Shown: positions 23,212 through 59,154 of the stretch, in pieces
Numbering within the stretch: the first letter of the stretch is position 1
Layout of the letters: the number at the start of each line of letters is the position of its first letter
NCBI RefSeq assembly: GCF_964340395.1
Contig: NC_135554.1
Span: 7,586,975-7,650,974 of the forward strand
Length of the DNA stretch: 64,000 nt
From: Glandiceps talaboti
Taxonomy: Eukaryota > Hemichordata > Enteropneusta > Spengelidae
Direction of reading: 5' to 3'
The notes under the pieces: generated by a model
The model's input: the letters and a program-made list of their open reading frames with translations, nothing else
Told to the model about the DNA's origin: nothing
Database searches by the model: none
Program-made: the position numbers and the translations under genes

Positions 23212-24180
23212 GTTCTTACTGAATGCAAAGGGAGTGACATTGTGATGTTTTACCACTGTTATCTGCACGATTTAAGAATATTGAAGAACTTACCTTTAAA
23301 GGTTGTCAGCTTCACTTTTGTTGATCTAAATATATGACTTCAGATTCAATGGTGGTAAAGGGTAGTCCTTCTGCTGTTTGTATCCCTAGTTAGAATGAAG
23401 GGAAACACGAATAGAACGGAGATTTGACGTTGTAGAGTCAAGTCAAGCAGCCTGTCATGTGACTTCCTAGACATAAATCACTGTCATGTGTTAGGGCTAT
23501 ATTTTGTTCTCACCACAAGCACACCGTGGCACTTGTGAAACAAAAAAAACCCATACATTCCATCATTGCCCCGATGGCGGGATTTACCGACTTTGTCTGG
23601 CGCCACTTTTCTAATCACAGCATTAAATGAAACTGGTAATGAACGTAGTCGACGGAAAGACATTTTTTTCATGTGACTGTTATCCTGAAAATATCTGACC
23701 TGAAAATATAGCAACGCAGGGGAAAATACTGACCGTTACTTTTGATTTTAAATTGATATTTTTTGTCTAATGACAGTGCAACTGTCAAGTTTATACTGTA
23801 TTAAATTTATGACACTTCCAACACATTAAATGCTTAATAGGCAAATCATTGTGAAAAGTCGATTACTGCTCCCATACATGTAATTGTAGCTTAGTTTAAC
23901 CGTGTGCATCGACACGACATATAGGTACACGGTATTTATTACATGTATACCTATTTCAAACCACGACAAATCAGATACAAAATAGAACGTCTCTTCTTTG
24001 ACTAATAAGTTTAAAGGTCAAATTATTAGACTGGATATTGTAGAATAAGACATTATGTAAAGTAGTGGTATATTCACAATATTAGACTTGATTGGTATTG
24101 TTTAGCTCTCAGCCATGATATTTTGTGGTGGTAAAATAACACCTTGGTAGCTAACTCAACTTTGAAATATTGTAGCTTGT
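23212..24180. repeat. Dispersed repeat family A, copy 2, contiguous with the recombinase relic
   Basis: It starts gcaaagggagtgac and runs through catcattgccccgatgg, accgactttgt and gacaaatcagatacaa. Because this copy directly follows the recombinase ORF, the family may be that element's 3' region. The minus-strand 76-codon ORF at 23484-23714 is not conserved in other copies. Confidence 0.65.
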
Positions 24181-24227
24181 GAACTAACATGTATTCTAAT
24201 TCTGCCATTTTGATGGTTTCGAGCAAT

Positions 24228-25640
<1,413 letters not shown>

Positions 25641-25649
25641 GTCAAAAAG

Positions 25650-26110
25650 AAAAGTTAGAAAATTACTTAGTTTAGAATAGGGAAAATTTGGTAACCACCG
25701 CGAATATTGGCGAATGGTTTGTTGAAGAACTGCAGACAATGTTACCAGCTTACATCCGTGTGGTAATCAACTGCCGCGGTTGACCTGCCATTAACAGTAT
25801 ATACTAATATAATAAATATAACACCTACCCGTAAGAGAATTTGATCCTGCCTCAAAACAAGCTCTGTTCGGTTGAATTTCAGCTTACCGAGTGTAACACA
25901 AAGAGAAAAAATGTAACCAGTGCACAGCATGCGTATGGAATGGCATGGGTGAGTGAGACGATGATCATGAGTAGGCGATAACTATATCATGTATATAGTC
26001 TAAATCGGTCAAGCGAGGTGACACAACATTTAGGTATAAATCACATTCACTGAATACAGCTACTGTGGAGATCATCCTCAGGCTTCTCGGTTCGATAAGT
26101 ACAGTATATA
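25650..26110. repeat. Block shared with 58260-58740
   Basis: Both copies have gaagaactgcagacaatg-like sequence, tttgatcctgcctcaaaa, accagtgcacagca, gagtgagacgatgatca and ttcgataag in the same order. This copy contains a minus-strand mini-exon look-alike (25888-25930, MLCTGYIFSLCVTL with a phase-1 donor). The other copy lacks both its ATG and its GT. Confidence 0.65.
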
Positions 26111-28934
26111 AAGGTCGTCTTAGGTGAAGGTTGTACGACTGTGGACAAACAATGCCTTCTATTCAAATCGATCTCCTTTATTTACCTGCCACACATGATG
26201 TAGGATGGCTATTGGCGTTTAGACCTGTGTTGCTGTAAAAACAATAATTTGCCGTAGGTTGCGTCTACTGGGTTCGTTTTAACGACATGGTGGTAAGTTG
26301 GGTCATTAAACCTACCACAGTCCGTCCAAATTATCACAAATACCTGGGTCTAGGTGGAAAAACTAACGCTATCAATGAAAGTCATTTCATTTGGATTGAA
26401 AATATGACCACAATTTTGTTTAGTCCTAAACTGAGCATACAAATGCGATTTTCTCATGGCAGCTCAGGAATAAGTATAGACAGCCGAATTAAGCTATACC
26501 AAAAAATACAAGAATGGTTTTGTCTGTAGTAAGTTTACTGGGAGAAATAGTAGCTAGTACTATCAAACAAACAATTATTATAAGTTATTAAATAGTATAA
26601 GGTATTGTATACCAAATGAACAATGTGGACCCAGATTTTGACTTAGTCATCGGTAACAGACACGTGCGGAAGTTAGAGCTCGATGTGGTTTGGGTGTTAA
26701 AAAAACACACATGTGAAATGCAATTATAAAGTATTATTTAACAAATGAGTTCATTACTAGTGTTTATGCACATGACGGTATCGTTGTCAGGTACGTTTAC
26801 AGAAATTGTAGTAACTCAACACAGATGGCGTACTCATATGCTTAACACACATACATACATTATTTGGTGAGCAATATAATATAAATCGGACGAGATCGGC
26901 TAAATAGTGGTGTGGGTATTATGCTTGAGCATTAATTACTTAATGTATGAGTTCATTAGTTGTGTTACACATACAAATAATGTTATGTGATGTATAGATA
27001 TATTCCACATCAGCACACGTCTACATTCAGTAAACAGAAACTCACTCACATTATGTGTTAATATATTTTATTTGACAAATTAAAAAATTCACATAATACT
27101 GTATATATATAACAGCACCTCACATGAATCTATTTAAATTTGGTCACGTCGATGCTACTGGTAGTTGAATGGAAATGACATACGGGAAATGTTATGACAA
27201 GATTAATTTAACGCAAATAATTATATTGTGTAAGTAACGAATTCTTTCTCATTAGACAAAAATAGGCCAATAAAGCACAATTGTAACATTTAATTTAGCT
27301 GCAATACACAAGGCAATGCTAAACAAGCAAACCCATGCAAAATATCATGAAAACGTTAAAATGTAAAATCACGAATAACAATGAAGGCATTGAGACTAAG
27401 CAATGTTGGGACATTATCGTAAATATTGTGAAATGTTTTCAAATGTTTGCAAAGGCATATGTTTTGATTTCACCTTCTTGAGTATATGTCGTTGTTATGT
27501 CTGCGTTAAATCTATATAGCCAAATGAAGTAATGAGAGGCAATTTGATGTATTGCAATTTGCTGTGTTATTTAAGAGATATCATTGTTCTTTTAGTGTCA
27601 CATAGCAAACCTCTGTCTTCATCCTTTGTATTCAGGATAATATAATACATCTTCTTGTTCACAGTGTAATGAGTAGAATGCAGAAAAAAAGTTACTTGTA
27701 TGATAACTATTACAAAAACAATGTTTACAGTTTTCCATATAAATGATAACTGAGTCTCGAGTAAATAATATATATTTTTAACTATATGTAAATTGAGTGT
27801 CTAATCTAAATACTGAATTCCATGATGAGTTATCGGTGCATATCTGTTTCGAGTTGATTGTTTTAATACGATCCTAAATATGAATATTTTCTGAATATTA
27901 CATCAAACATATCTGTTTGAATGGTATATTATAATACCTCACTTAATAAGCTATAATTGATATCATGACGTGCTTGCTCATAGCCAGACAATAACTCAGT
28001 AAACTATAAAAAAGTGACATGTTTGTCATTTTTGTCGTAGTTTTTGCCACAATATTTAGATGTTATTCCCCAATATTTTTTGTTTCTTCAGCCAATGAAA
28101 ATACGAGTAATCTAATGGGGTATATGGTCACTACGAGTCGCTAGACTAAATGAAGAAAGATATTGTCGAGTAACATAACTATACCATCACCAGCAATATC
28201 AGAGAAAATTCGGGGAAAATAGTGGCAGTTTTGAACTTTTTGACTCTTATTTGAAACGCAGGAGAACCAGTGACGTAGACACTCGATGTCGTAACATAGA
28301 CGCATGTTGTAGTGAACGACTAGAGTACATATTCCATATTTTTGTCTTATGCATGGTTTAATACACTATATACCTGGTTGACAATTTTGTTTAGTATACT
28401 CACGTTTCAATCTCTTCCAGAGGCTAAATAGCTTTGTTAATAAACAACACAGCTATATTATTTTTATATGGCCACATTAGCTGATACAATATGGGAGTAA
28501 ATATGAACACACTCAAAGTGTCCTCAAAGTGGAATGAAAATGTACAATTTGTTAGAGTTCAATATCAAGATATATGAACGACTTAATTATATTTTAATGG
28601 ATCATGAGTAGTGAATCAATCATAATGTCATACATAGTGTTGCACTTATCGAAATAGCTTTAATTTCTCAATTAGCTTGATATATCAGATCATCAGTGAT
28701 GTATAAATAAACACCCTGGTTCTGCCTATTACATATTTATGTTGTGTTTGATATTTTCTGGTCGGTATTCACATTTAGATTTGTAAATTATGTAACGTCA
28801 ATACTCAACCAGATATCTAATAAACGACCCCACCCCCACTTCTGACATCCACATTGATCTGCTACGGTGAGGTTGTATGTTAATTGTGTGCCAGATATCA
28901 GCATAATTGATCTATCTAACTTCCTCTCTGCTAT

Positions 28935-28938
<4 letters not shown>
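26111..28938. other. Intergenic AT-rich sequence
   Basis: An 80-codon plus ORF at 26287-26529 has no recognised domain. No exon, RNA gene or mobile element was supported. The polyadenylation site of the full RPTP gene may lie here or nearer 29.2 kb. Confidence 0.4.

Positions 28939-29021
<83 letters not shown>
28939..29021. repeat. (GA)n microsatellite
   Basis: A pure GA tract downstream of the RPTP stop codon. Confidence 0.95.
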
Positions 29022-29024
<3 letters not shown>

Positions 29025-29058
29025 ATATTGGCACATTTAATTTTGGAACATGCAAGCC

Positions 29059-29147
29059 ATACAATACAATACAATACAATACAATACAATACAATACAAT
29101 ACAATACAATACAATACAATACAATACAGTGCATTGCAATGCCGAAC
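29059..29147. repeat. (ACAAT)n pentanucleotide repeat
   Basis: About 14 units of acaat lie in the probable 3' flank or 3'UTR of the RPTP gene, with looser copies to 29220. Confidence 0.92.
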
Positions 29148-29300
29148 AATACAATACACAAGAACACAAATACAGAGCAGTCACTATAAAATAAAACAAT
29201 ACCATACCATACAATGTATTGCGTTATGATACTGTGACAAGTAATGTATTAAAATACATTTGAAAAGTGTGTAATACACACACCAAGTAAAACAAAGTGT

Positions 29301-29325
29301 CCTTACCTCGGTCGTACGTAGCTCG
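29301..29325 (-). other. Start of RPTP 3'UTR with a strong splice donor
   Basis: Reading down the minus strand, the stop TAA is followed 19 bases later by CCGAG|GTAAGG (donor at 29301-29306), a good consensus donor. The 3'UTR may therefore contain an intron. No convincing AATAAA was identified on this strand just downstream; the region runs into ACAAT and GA repeats. Confidence 0.35.
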
Positions 29326-51137
<21,812 letters not shown>

Positions 51138-51380
51138 TCCTATTAAATACGTCAGGCTTCACCGTATCTGTGATGTCACTGGTCTATTGTCGTTTATCCC
51201 CAAACTACCTACGTGATAAAAGTGTACATTAATTTCTCTATCCTGCTAACTCTCCATTTTGTGGTTACGGAGCCTTCAGTAGATACAATGGATCGAGGGA
51301 AACCAGGCCAGGTCTGATGGGTAAAATATGACCTCCTAAATGCCAGCCCTCCCAAAATGTCTGTCAATTTCCTTTTCCAA
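51138..51380 (-). promoter_or_regulatory. 5' flank / probable promoter and 5'UTR of the full RPTP gene
   Basis: About 240 bases upstream of the ATG align closely with the segment upstream of the second copy's ATG (16741-16995). On the coding strand both have GTGACATCAC further out and TGACGTATTTAATA a few bases before the ATG, which resemble CRE-type half sites. The transcription start cannot be placed. A broken transposase begins just beyond. Confidence 0.45.
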
Positions 51381-51416
51381 AACTATGACTCTCGCCCCAC
51401 CCCACCTATTATTTCT

Positions 51417-52337
51417 TTAATTGTTTAAATTGCAATTACAGCGTGTCTTGTCCGGTCCGTTGTCGCTTAACAGCAGTGCTTTTTGTGGGAGCCTTTGTTC
51501 ACGGAGATGGCGTTTAACTGATGGGACGAAATTGTTGTGGAACCAATTCGCGAAGAGATCACCACTCATCCAGGCATTTCTCTGTGCTAAATAGCGGACT
51601 AGTAGGTTTTCCTTGTTGACATGTTTGAAACAGCATGGGTTGACTACCATTGGAAGTCAGTGTGAACCGGTGGCGTTGGCACGTCCCATGATCGTTATGG
51701 GGTCTTTGCTGACTTTACAGCCGGGTGCAGATTTTTCATACGAAGCAGCCAGTGTCTTTCTCTGTAACAGCTTCCAGTATAGACTTGATTCATCAGCGTT
51801 GTAAAGTTGTTCAGTGGCGTAGTTCTCTTTGTCGATGATTTCTTGGAAAGTTTTCAGGAACGGTTCGACTGCTGGTTGATTTGATGACAACTTCTCACCC
51901 TGGATGGATATCTGACGTATACGGTGACGCTGCTGGAAATGCTTCAGCCAACCGGTGCTTGCTTTGAAAGAGGACTGGTCTCCATTTAACTGTGTGTCAA
52001 ACCACTTTGCCTTCTCCATGACGATCAGACCAGACACTGGTGTACCGTTACTTCGCTCCTGTGTAAACCATGTGAAAACGGCTTTCTCCAGAGACTGGTC
52101 ATCAGCTGTCCTCATAATCTTCCTTTCCAGGCCTGCACCAGACTCCATCTTACTCGCATACTCAAGCAACATAGATTTTGCTTTTTTGATGTCCGTGATC
52201 GTTGATTTACCAACGCCATATTCAGTAGCCAGCTTAGTTGCAGGTTCACCACGGTCTAATCTGTTGATGATGGTTATCTTTGAATCGAGGTCAAGGACGG
52301 TGCGTTTTCTTTTCAGTGACGTGGACTTTGTAGACAT
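51417..52337 (-). pseudogene. Tigger/Jerky-type (pogo superfamily) transposase, interrupted and truncated
   Basis: The frame starts ATG at 52337 and reads MSTKSTSLKRKRTVLDLDSK, then an N-terminal CENP-B/psq helix-turn-helix (ATKLATEYGVGKSTITDIKK), a second DNA-binding helix set (GWLKHFQQRHRIR), and the DDE core: first Asp in YNADESSLYWKLL, second Asp in KALLLSDNGPD. An in-frame TGA at 51657-51659 replaces a residue in the GSH-x-LP box. The frame then resumes to 51417, where it ends before the third acidic residue. The copy is dead. It lies just upstream of the RPTP promoter on the same strand. Confidence 0.85.
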
Positions 52338-52372
52338 GATGTTCAGTTTATGTTAGCAGTCGATGTAAATTC

Positions 52373-52560
52373 TATCTACGACACCCCATTTAGTAATTAT
52401 TGAAATCTATCCTAAAATTGTATGCCACTTAGTGCACATAATAACAATATATGAATGCACTGTGTTATGTTATAAATAAACCAATATAAATGAAAGGGAA
52501 ATGGGTATTCAGAGTATTGTGTGCAAGGGGCTGTAGTGCAATGTAGTCATTGTGTTGTGC
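52373..52560. repeat. Blocks shared with 18469-18565 and family B (20310, 21280)
   Basis: It starts ctacgacacccc. The part from 52461 (gttataaataaacca, gtattcagagta) matches family B. The order is the same as upstream of the second gene copy. Confidence 0.55.
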
Positions 52561-52943
52561 CTTGATTAACGACTTACCTTCGGCATTCAGAAAAGAGGAA
52601 CCGTAACACAGATAACATAACTCACATCGGTATAAAATAGGGCGTGTGAAAACTCCAAAAATCTTATATTAAGTGTTTGATGGTTGATATTAGTCTCTAA
52701 TTTCAAATTAGTTGAATGTAGAAACCAGAAATATCGGAGACTTTGATCGGATTTAGCACGACAGTTTACCTCGGCAGTTGTCGCGAACATCAAAGGTCAC
52801 TTCAAGAATGTTCTCATAAATATCAGCAATACTTTACATACAGATATCGTACATATCAATCGAAACCTTATTAATTTATTGTATTAATCTCTCTAACTTT
52901 TAGTTAATTATCCTTTGCAAATAAAGCCATTCCGTTTTTTAGC

Positions 52944-53087
<144 letters not shown>

Positions 53088-53329
53088 CATCCGGTGTTTG
53101 AAAATTATGCAATATTTTTTTTATAATACTTCCCTAATGTCATGAAATATGACAAAATGTTGATATTATTTTTCTGAAAGATTGATATCACAGAGGTAGG
53201 TTAACTATTGACATAAGTCAATACACTGCAGCTGTTTTGGTTCCAATGTTAATAAACAAGAAAAGGGTCAGATAACGATTGTCTACATGTAAGTCATAAA
53301 TCATAAATCTTAGCCAAATTAATGATTTA

Positions 53330-54260
53330 CAACCCACTCGAAATGTTTACAACTTATATTTCGGTCGTAGTACATGGGGAGTGGTAAGACGTCAGGGATT
53401 ATAAGGAACACAAGAACGGTAAAATTAGACCAACGTGAAATTACTTTTTGACGTATGTTGAATATCGATGTGCATTAGTCTCCGTGTATTCGTTTATTTT
53501 AACACTTTTCATACATTTATCATGAACATGTACACGTACTTTGGTGTCACCTTAAACTCATAATTAAGTCACCAAAAACCTAACAAAAACATAACTTTGT
53601 TTTTCAAGCAACGTTCCAATATAGGAGTATAATGCCCGTTAACTGTATATTGATGTGAATACCCTTAAATACATACATACCTTTAAACTTAAATAAAGAA
53701 TATTTCCTTATAATATTATAAATAAACGGGACATAACGAGAAATTCATAGTTTTGTACCACACATCCTAAAAACTTAAAGACATTCAATGTTTGTCAGTG
53801 AACCAATTTTTGACGCTAAACCAACAGCTTTCCAGAAGTGAACCCACTTAAAAAAAAATTGAAATACTTGTGGTATAAAAGACAAAACGACGTGCCTCGG
53901 GCTTCGATCATCCATAATTTCTAGTAGAGCTACAATATTTCCTTGGCTTTTCATATAGTGACGTGCAGAGTCAAAGGTCTTCGTTTGAATACGTGTGTGT
54001 GACGTTCAACTGACCACATGCGCTAGTTCGCCTGGCCCAGGTCCCAGCATGCATGTAGTTTGTTTTAGGTCAAGTACTGATAATGTTTGCTAAATAAAGA
54101 GAGACACCTAGAAAAGAATCGTTTTTAGTTGCCGTCTGGTGTATCGTATTAGCGCATTTCTTGATCTCGCTAATGATGCTTTCAAAAATACTGGGTCCGC
54201 ATTCGTATTGATTATAATGAGCTCTGTAATTTCTTGCTAATGGAGTGTATTGGGTAGTTA
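53330..54260. repeat. Segment duplicated at 61010-62650
   Basis: Shared words include ctcgaaatgtttac, gggagtggtaa, gatgtgcatt, tctagtagagctacaatatt, gataatgtttgct and tgccgtct in the same order. Near 54170-54215 and 62575-62620 both carry a decayed version of the recombinase C-terminal box seen at 23.1 kb. Confidence 0.65.
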
Positions 54261-55600
54261 CTAGGTTCTTGAAGATTGCAAAGGGAGTGGCGTTGTAACG
54301 TTTTACTATTGTCTTCTAGTAGAAATTGGCAGGATTTAAGAACATATTCACTCTGAAAAAAACTTACCTGTCAAATAAATGAGCTTCACTATTATGACCT
54401 AAATATGTAACATCAGATTACTTCAATGTTAATGCTGATGAACGACAGTCCCTCTGCTGTTTGTTTCCCTAAGAATGAAGGGAGAGACGAACGGTGAGTT
54501 AACGTTGTAGGTCTAGAGCCAGGCCAAGCAACCTGTCGTATGGCTGCCTAGACATAAATCACTGTGTCATGTGTGCGGAATATATTTTGTTATTACCGCA
54601 ATAACACTGTGACACTTAACAAAAAGTCATACACTCCACCATTGCCCCAATGGAGGTATTTACCGACTTTTTTGACCCCGCTTTTGTAATCAGGACGTTC
54701 CATTAAACTGGTGATGAATGTAGTCGGAAGGATATGATTGATATCATTGAATATCTGGTGTTGACAAATCAGTCTAAAGCTGACAAAAAACAGGAGTTAA
54801 CGTTGTTTCTGGTTCAGTCACTTGTCATGAGATCACTTGTATGTTTGGCTGTGTTTCAGATTAAGGAAATACCGACGAAAGGGAAGTACTTGCCGTTACT
54901 TCAAGTGTTAAATTAATAGTCCAATGACAGTAAATCTGTCTATTTTATACTGTATTTTATGTCACGTCCAACACATTAAATGCTTAATAGTTGAGTTATT
55001 GTTAAAAGTAGGTTACTGCTGCCATAACTGCAGTTCAATTTAAACTGCCCAATTATCAGCTTGTGGATAGACACGAAAAACCGTATAAAAACACGGTATT
55101 TATTACATCTGTCAGGTTTAACTATTTCAAACCATGATAAGTCAGATACAACGTAGATAGTCTCTTCTGGGACATATATTCCAGAAATATACATTATGTA
55201 AATTAATGATAGGTATTCACAACGGTAGATGCCATTGGTATTTTTTATCACTCAGCCATATCCGGGGGTTGCAATTCGGGATATGACCCCGAAGAATAGC
55301 TGGGGTGCATACTCACAGGGACACTGCAGATGAAAAACGCATGTACACTTTGTACTTACTGGGTGTTTCGTAATGTGTAGAAGGACATTTATTTCTGACT
55401 TTGGTACACCTGTATCGATTACAGCTATCGACTTATACATATGTAGTAAAATCTTTGAATTGTTGTACCTCGTGCACTTTCAAACATGTATACTGCCATT
55501 TCGAAGATGTCAAGCAATAAGCAATACAGGAATAAAATCAGACATATATACGCACGACAGGACTTTTAATGAAATAATTTAGATTTTATTTTTTGATCTG
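54261..55600. repeat. Dispersed repeat family A, copy 3
   Basis: Runs from gattgcaaagggagtgg through gacagtccctctgctg, cctagacataaatcactg, cattgccccaatggagg, gtcagatacaacgtag and a terminal aatgaaataatttagatttt also seen at 24390-24410. No conserved ORF. Confidence 0.7.
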
Positions 55601-58255
55601 CATCTTACATAAAATACTATACTATATACAAGGATATCGCAAGTACAACAACATACATACATTTTTTGAAAATAACATTTTGAATGTAATACTCCCTATT
55701 TCTACTGTGTACATTGATGCCCAGTCAGAAATAAAACCGGTATTTTCAGTGCTGGCTATGCAAATGAGACAAAATAGACCCCAAAGCAAAATCAATTCCT
55801 GGTGAAAATAAGCAAATAAATGTTGGGTAAAGGTGGGTAAATTGGACTTTTCGTATTGTACAGATTTGACTCAGCTGTCTCCGAACCGGACGCGAAGGCC
55901 ACCACATAGTCCTGCTTACAGACAGTGCACGGGTCTATATTACTGACACAACCCTAAACACCGTCCTGCAAAGAGCAACGTACGCGGCCTATTACGAGAC
56001 CACAAGCAAAATGTATATGCACCAATTGCAAAAGAATTGCCTACCCAACAATCAAATATTACCAATGGATCGAATATCTATGCCTTTTCCATTCCTCTGA
56101 CGGTAGTATTCCCTGCTCAGATCACAAAAAGCGTCGAAATCGGACCTTTTCAAGTTTGAACTGTAACATTCAAATAACCCTCATTAACACCACCATATTT
56201 GATATCGTGATCGAGTGGGACGAATAATTACCCAGAGACACTAGCGCTGACGTACGTAAGAGCTGTGATTCAATTTACGGTAGAACTTGAAAAGTTCAGA
56301 TTTCGAGAGTTTTGGTAACCCGCAATGGGACTTTTGCAGTCAAGAGGTGTTAAACCGACTGACTAATAGATCTATTGTTGATATTTGACCACTGGGCGAT
56401 TTTATTCCTTAGTTACTGGTATTTTTGGTAAGCCTGTGTTTGTCGACTGCCTCTTTGCAGGACGGAGAATGGAGGGACAATTGTCAGAATCGCGTCTCGG
56501 AGTAATCCGTATGCAAGCAGGGGTAGTCACCGGTACATTGATAGTGATTGCAACTAAAGGACATAAATAATGGAAATATTAGTTCTACTAGACTAGTAAA
56601 CGTACATCGCAGTCGAGTTTTATAGGATCTGGAGAGTTAATTAAAAAAATATGCCTGTTATTCATCGACGGACTTACTACTTTTTACAACATAAATTGTA
56701 CATTTGCATAACAATAGGACACGGTGTAAAAGGTTACAGCTGGTGTTCATGACCTAAATCATTACACAGTGATGTTCGTCCTTTTTCTGAATTATTACGT
56801 TTAGTGTACATATGTAATAATAATAACGTTAACAGAACTCCACGGCCTCACAATGGACGGTAGGGCATACAAAAGTTATCGCTATTGCTCGTGAAATAAG
56901 GCGGCAGAATAAACCGAAAATAACTTCTGCATGTCCAACATCCAGCTGTGGGGTTCGGTCATACTACAGTTGCTATCGCTACTCTCAATATTTTCCTGTT
57001 TAAATCTATTTATACAATATGAAAACAAAATTATGTTGCAGTGACATCTTACTTCCCTGGTTAAAAAATGAAAGTATTTAATGGGACATATGAGTTGGTA
57101 TATATTATATTCCCTGAATGGTCCAGTATAGCTTAATTTTAATATATATTAGATAACTTATTTTTAGTGGGCATCAGTTTTTCACCAATGTTTATTTTGT
57201 TCACTTTGAAGTTTTGACTGTATAGGAATGAAATGTTCAGTATATACGATGGTTTCTTTTCATGACACCATGGAGGGCCTTATTCCCCCTAACTGCATTC
57301 ACCAATTATTCATACCTTGCATATGCATTAGTGTAAGCAATGCTTTAATGTAGAATAAATGGTTGTTATGCACTAGCTTTTCTGTCATTTTGCCAAGGAT
57401 GGAGTCAAACTTTATATTTGCAAATAAAAAATCAATGTCCCCATGTGTCGTAAAATTAACTACTGGTAGATTACGCTTTTGTATCGGATTTCTAGATTTA
57501 AACTAAATACATCCGGTAAGAACAACACCACAATTTTTTTTATCCTACACACATTGATGGTATGCAAAATTTTGAACTATAGCTATTACACACGTTGTAC
57601 CACTTAATTGGAAAATTAATCATTTAAAACTGTAAGAAATTTGAAGCCTGCATAGTGAACATATTATCTAATTATCAAAACAATAATTATTTATGCACAT
57701 TAACCATTCATTAAGATTTAAAGTTACATCAAGCTTTAAAGGATACATGTTATTTTTCATCAATGGATGTACTATCTTATCTGAGGTTTAAAGCTTATAT
57801 TCTAAAGATATTGACTATCAAAATTACAATTTCTTCAAATTACATATTGCAATCAAAAAACTCTTTAAATCTAGTTATATGTTTATTTTAGAGAGGCTGT
57901 ATAATCCAACGTTGGTAAGCTTAGATCTTAGATCCCTAAAAATACAGTAATATAGCCAACATAACAACAGCATCGACTTAGTTCATCTTGAACGTAGAAT
58001 CTAATGTACGTAATTACAGTGCATTTCAAGTATGTTGTATTAGAATAAAAAGGAAGTCTAGATATGTGAATAAATGTTTAAAAAATATTTAGAGTATTGA
58101 TATTTTTAAACATTTATTTACATAATGTACAAACTAAATTATGCTGTAGTGATATGACACCTTACTTCCCGGTTCAAAGGTTATAGATGTAATTAGCTTG
58201 TGTGGGTCACTTTTGAAATTATAGAACATTATATTTCAATTATTGAATATCAAAA
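55601..58255. other. Intergenic sequence, mostly unassigned
   Basis: A short family piece lies at 55815-55850 and a patch near 56970-57050 matches 24.5 kb. A 61-codon ORF at 56385-56570 matches nothing I know. No gene was supported. Confidence 0.4.
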
Positions 58256-58259
58256 CCAA

Positions 58260-58740
58260 GAGATAGAAAATTACTTATAATTAAGAATAGGGAGGATTAG
58301 TTAACTATTGTGAATATCGGCACATGGGTGGTTGAAGAAGTACAGGCAATGTGACCAGCTTACAGCTGTTTTATGGTCCACTGCCAAACAATGAAAATAA
58401 CACCTACCTAATAGACTTTGATCCTGCCTCAAAAAAAGCTCTGTTCAGTTGGATTTCACCTTGCCGAGTGTAATGCACACAAAGAAAAGAAAATGAAGTT
58501 GTCATTACCAGTGCACAGCACACATACGGAAGGGCTCGTTACCAGTGCACAGCATACATACAGAGGGGCATGAGTGGGTGAGACGATGATCACGCATTGG
58601 CGGTAACTATAGTCTAAGTCTGTCGATCAAGCGACGATACACGACATTTGAGTATAATTCAAATTCACTGATGAATATAATTATTGTGGAGACCATCCCC
58701 ATTCGTCCCAGTTCGATAAGGACAATATTACATAATTATT
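58260..58740. repeat. Block shared with 25650-26110
   Basis: Co-linear with the block upstream of the second gene copy. An internal accagtgcacagca phrase is itself tandemly doubled here (58508-58555). Confidence 0.65.
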
Positions 58741-58859
58741 TTTTTTGTGCATAAAAAGGGTACTATTCATTTTCTATTTTCCCTACGACACTATTGATGT
58801 AGGGCTGGATTCCTACATGTGATTAGCTTTAACTATGGCAATAATGTAATGTGCTATTA

Positions 58860-59050
58860 TACACTTATTAACTGGCTACGGGGACACTCAGTCCACTAGA
58901 TGCCAATTTCCATGAGGGATGTTATGTCGTAACTATTGCCCTTGTGTGGAAAGCCAATTTCCATGAGGGGTGTTATGTCGTTACTATATGTGGAAAGCCA
59001 AGTGGATTAGTTGATATTGTAACATTACAAGTGTATATACGATTTCTATT
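58860..59050. repeat. Internally duplicated repeat, inverted partner of 29738-29855
   Basis: The unit gccaatttccatgagg, then gtgttatgtcgt, then gtggaaa occurs twice in tandem (about 58905-58955 and 58955-59000). Confidence 0.65.
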
Positions 59051-59154
59051 AGTGACCAAATAAGGCCATGTAATGAATGGTTTTTACAACGCATATCATT
59101 TCTATCTCTCTAGGACTGTAATTTTTTTCTAATTAACTGTATATAGGTAGTTAT

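Noticed and set aside
23484-23714. Minus-strand ORF in repeat family A as a protein gene
   Set aside because: Equivalent positions in the other family A copies do not keep the frame.
25888-25930. Possible alternative signal-peptide exon (MLCTGYIFSLCVTL plus phase-1 donor) upstream of the second RPTP copy
   Set aside because: Its duplicate at 58.46-58.53 kb has lost both the ATG and the GT of the donor, so there is no sign of selection. The phase match is likely chance.
26287-26529. 80-codon plus-strand ORF
   Set aside because: No recognisable domain, no clear splice context and no second copy to test for constraint.
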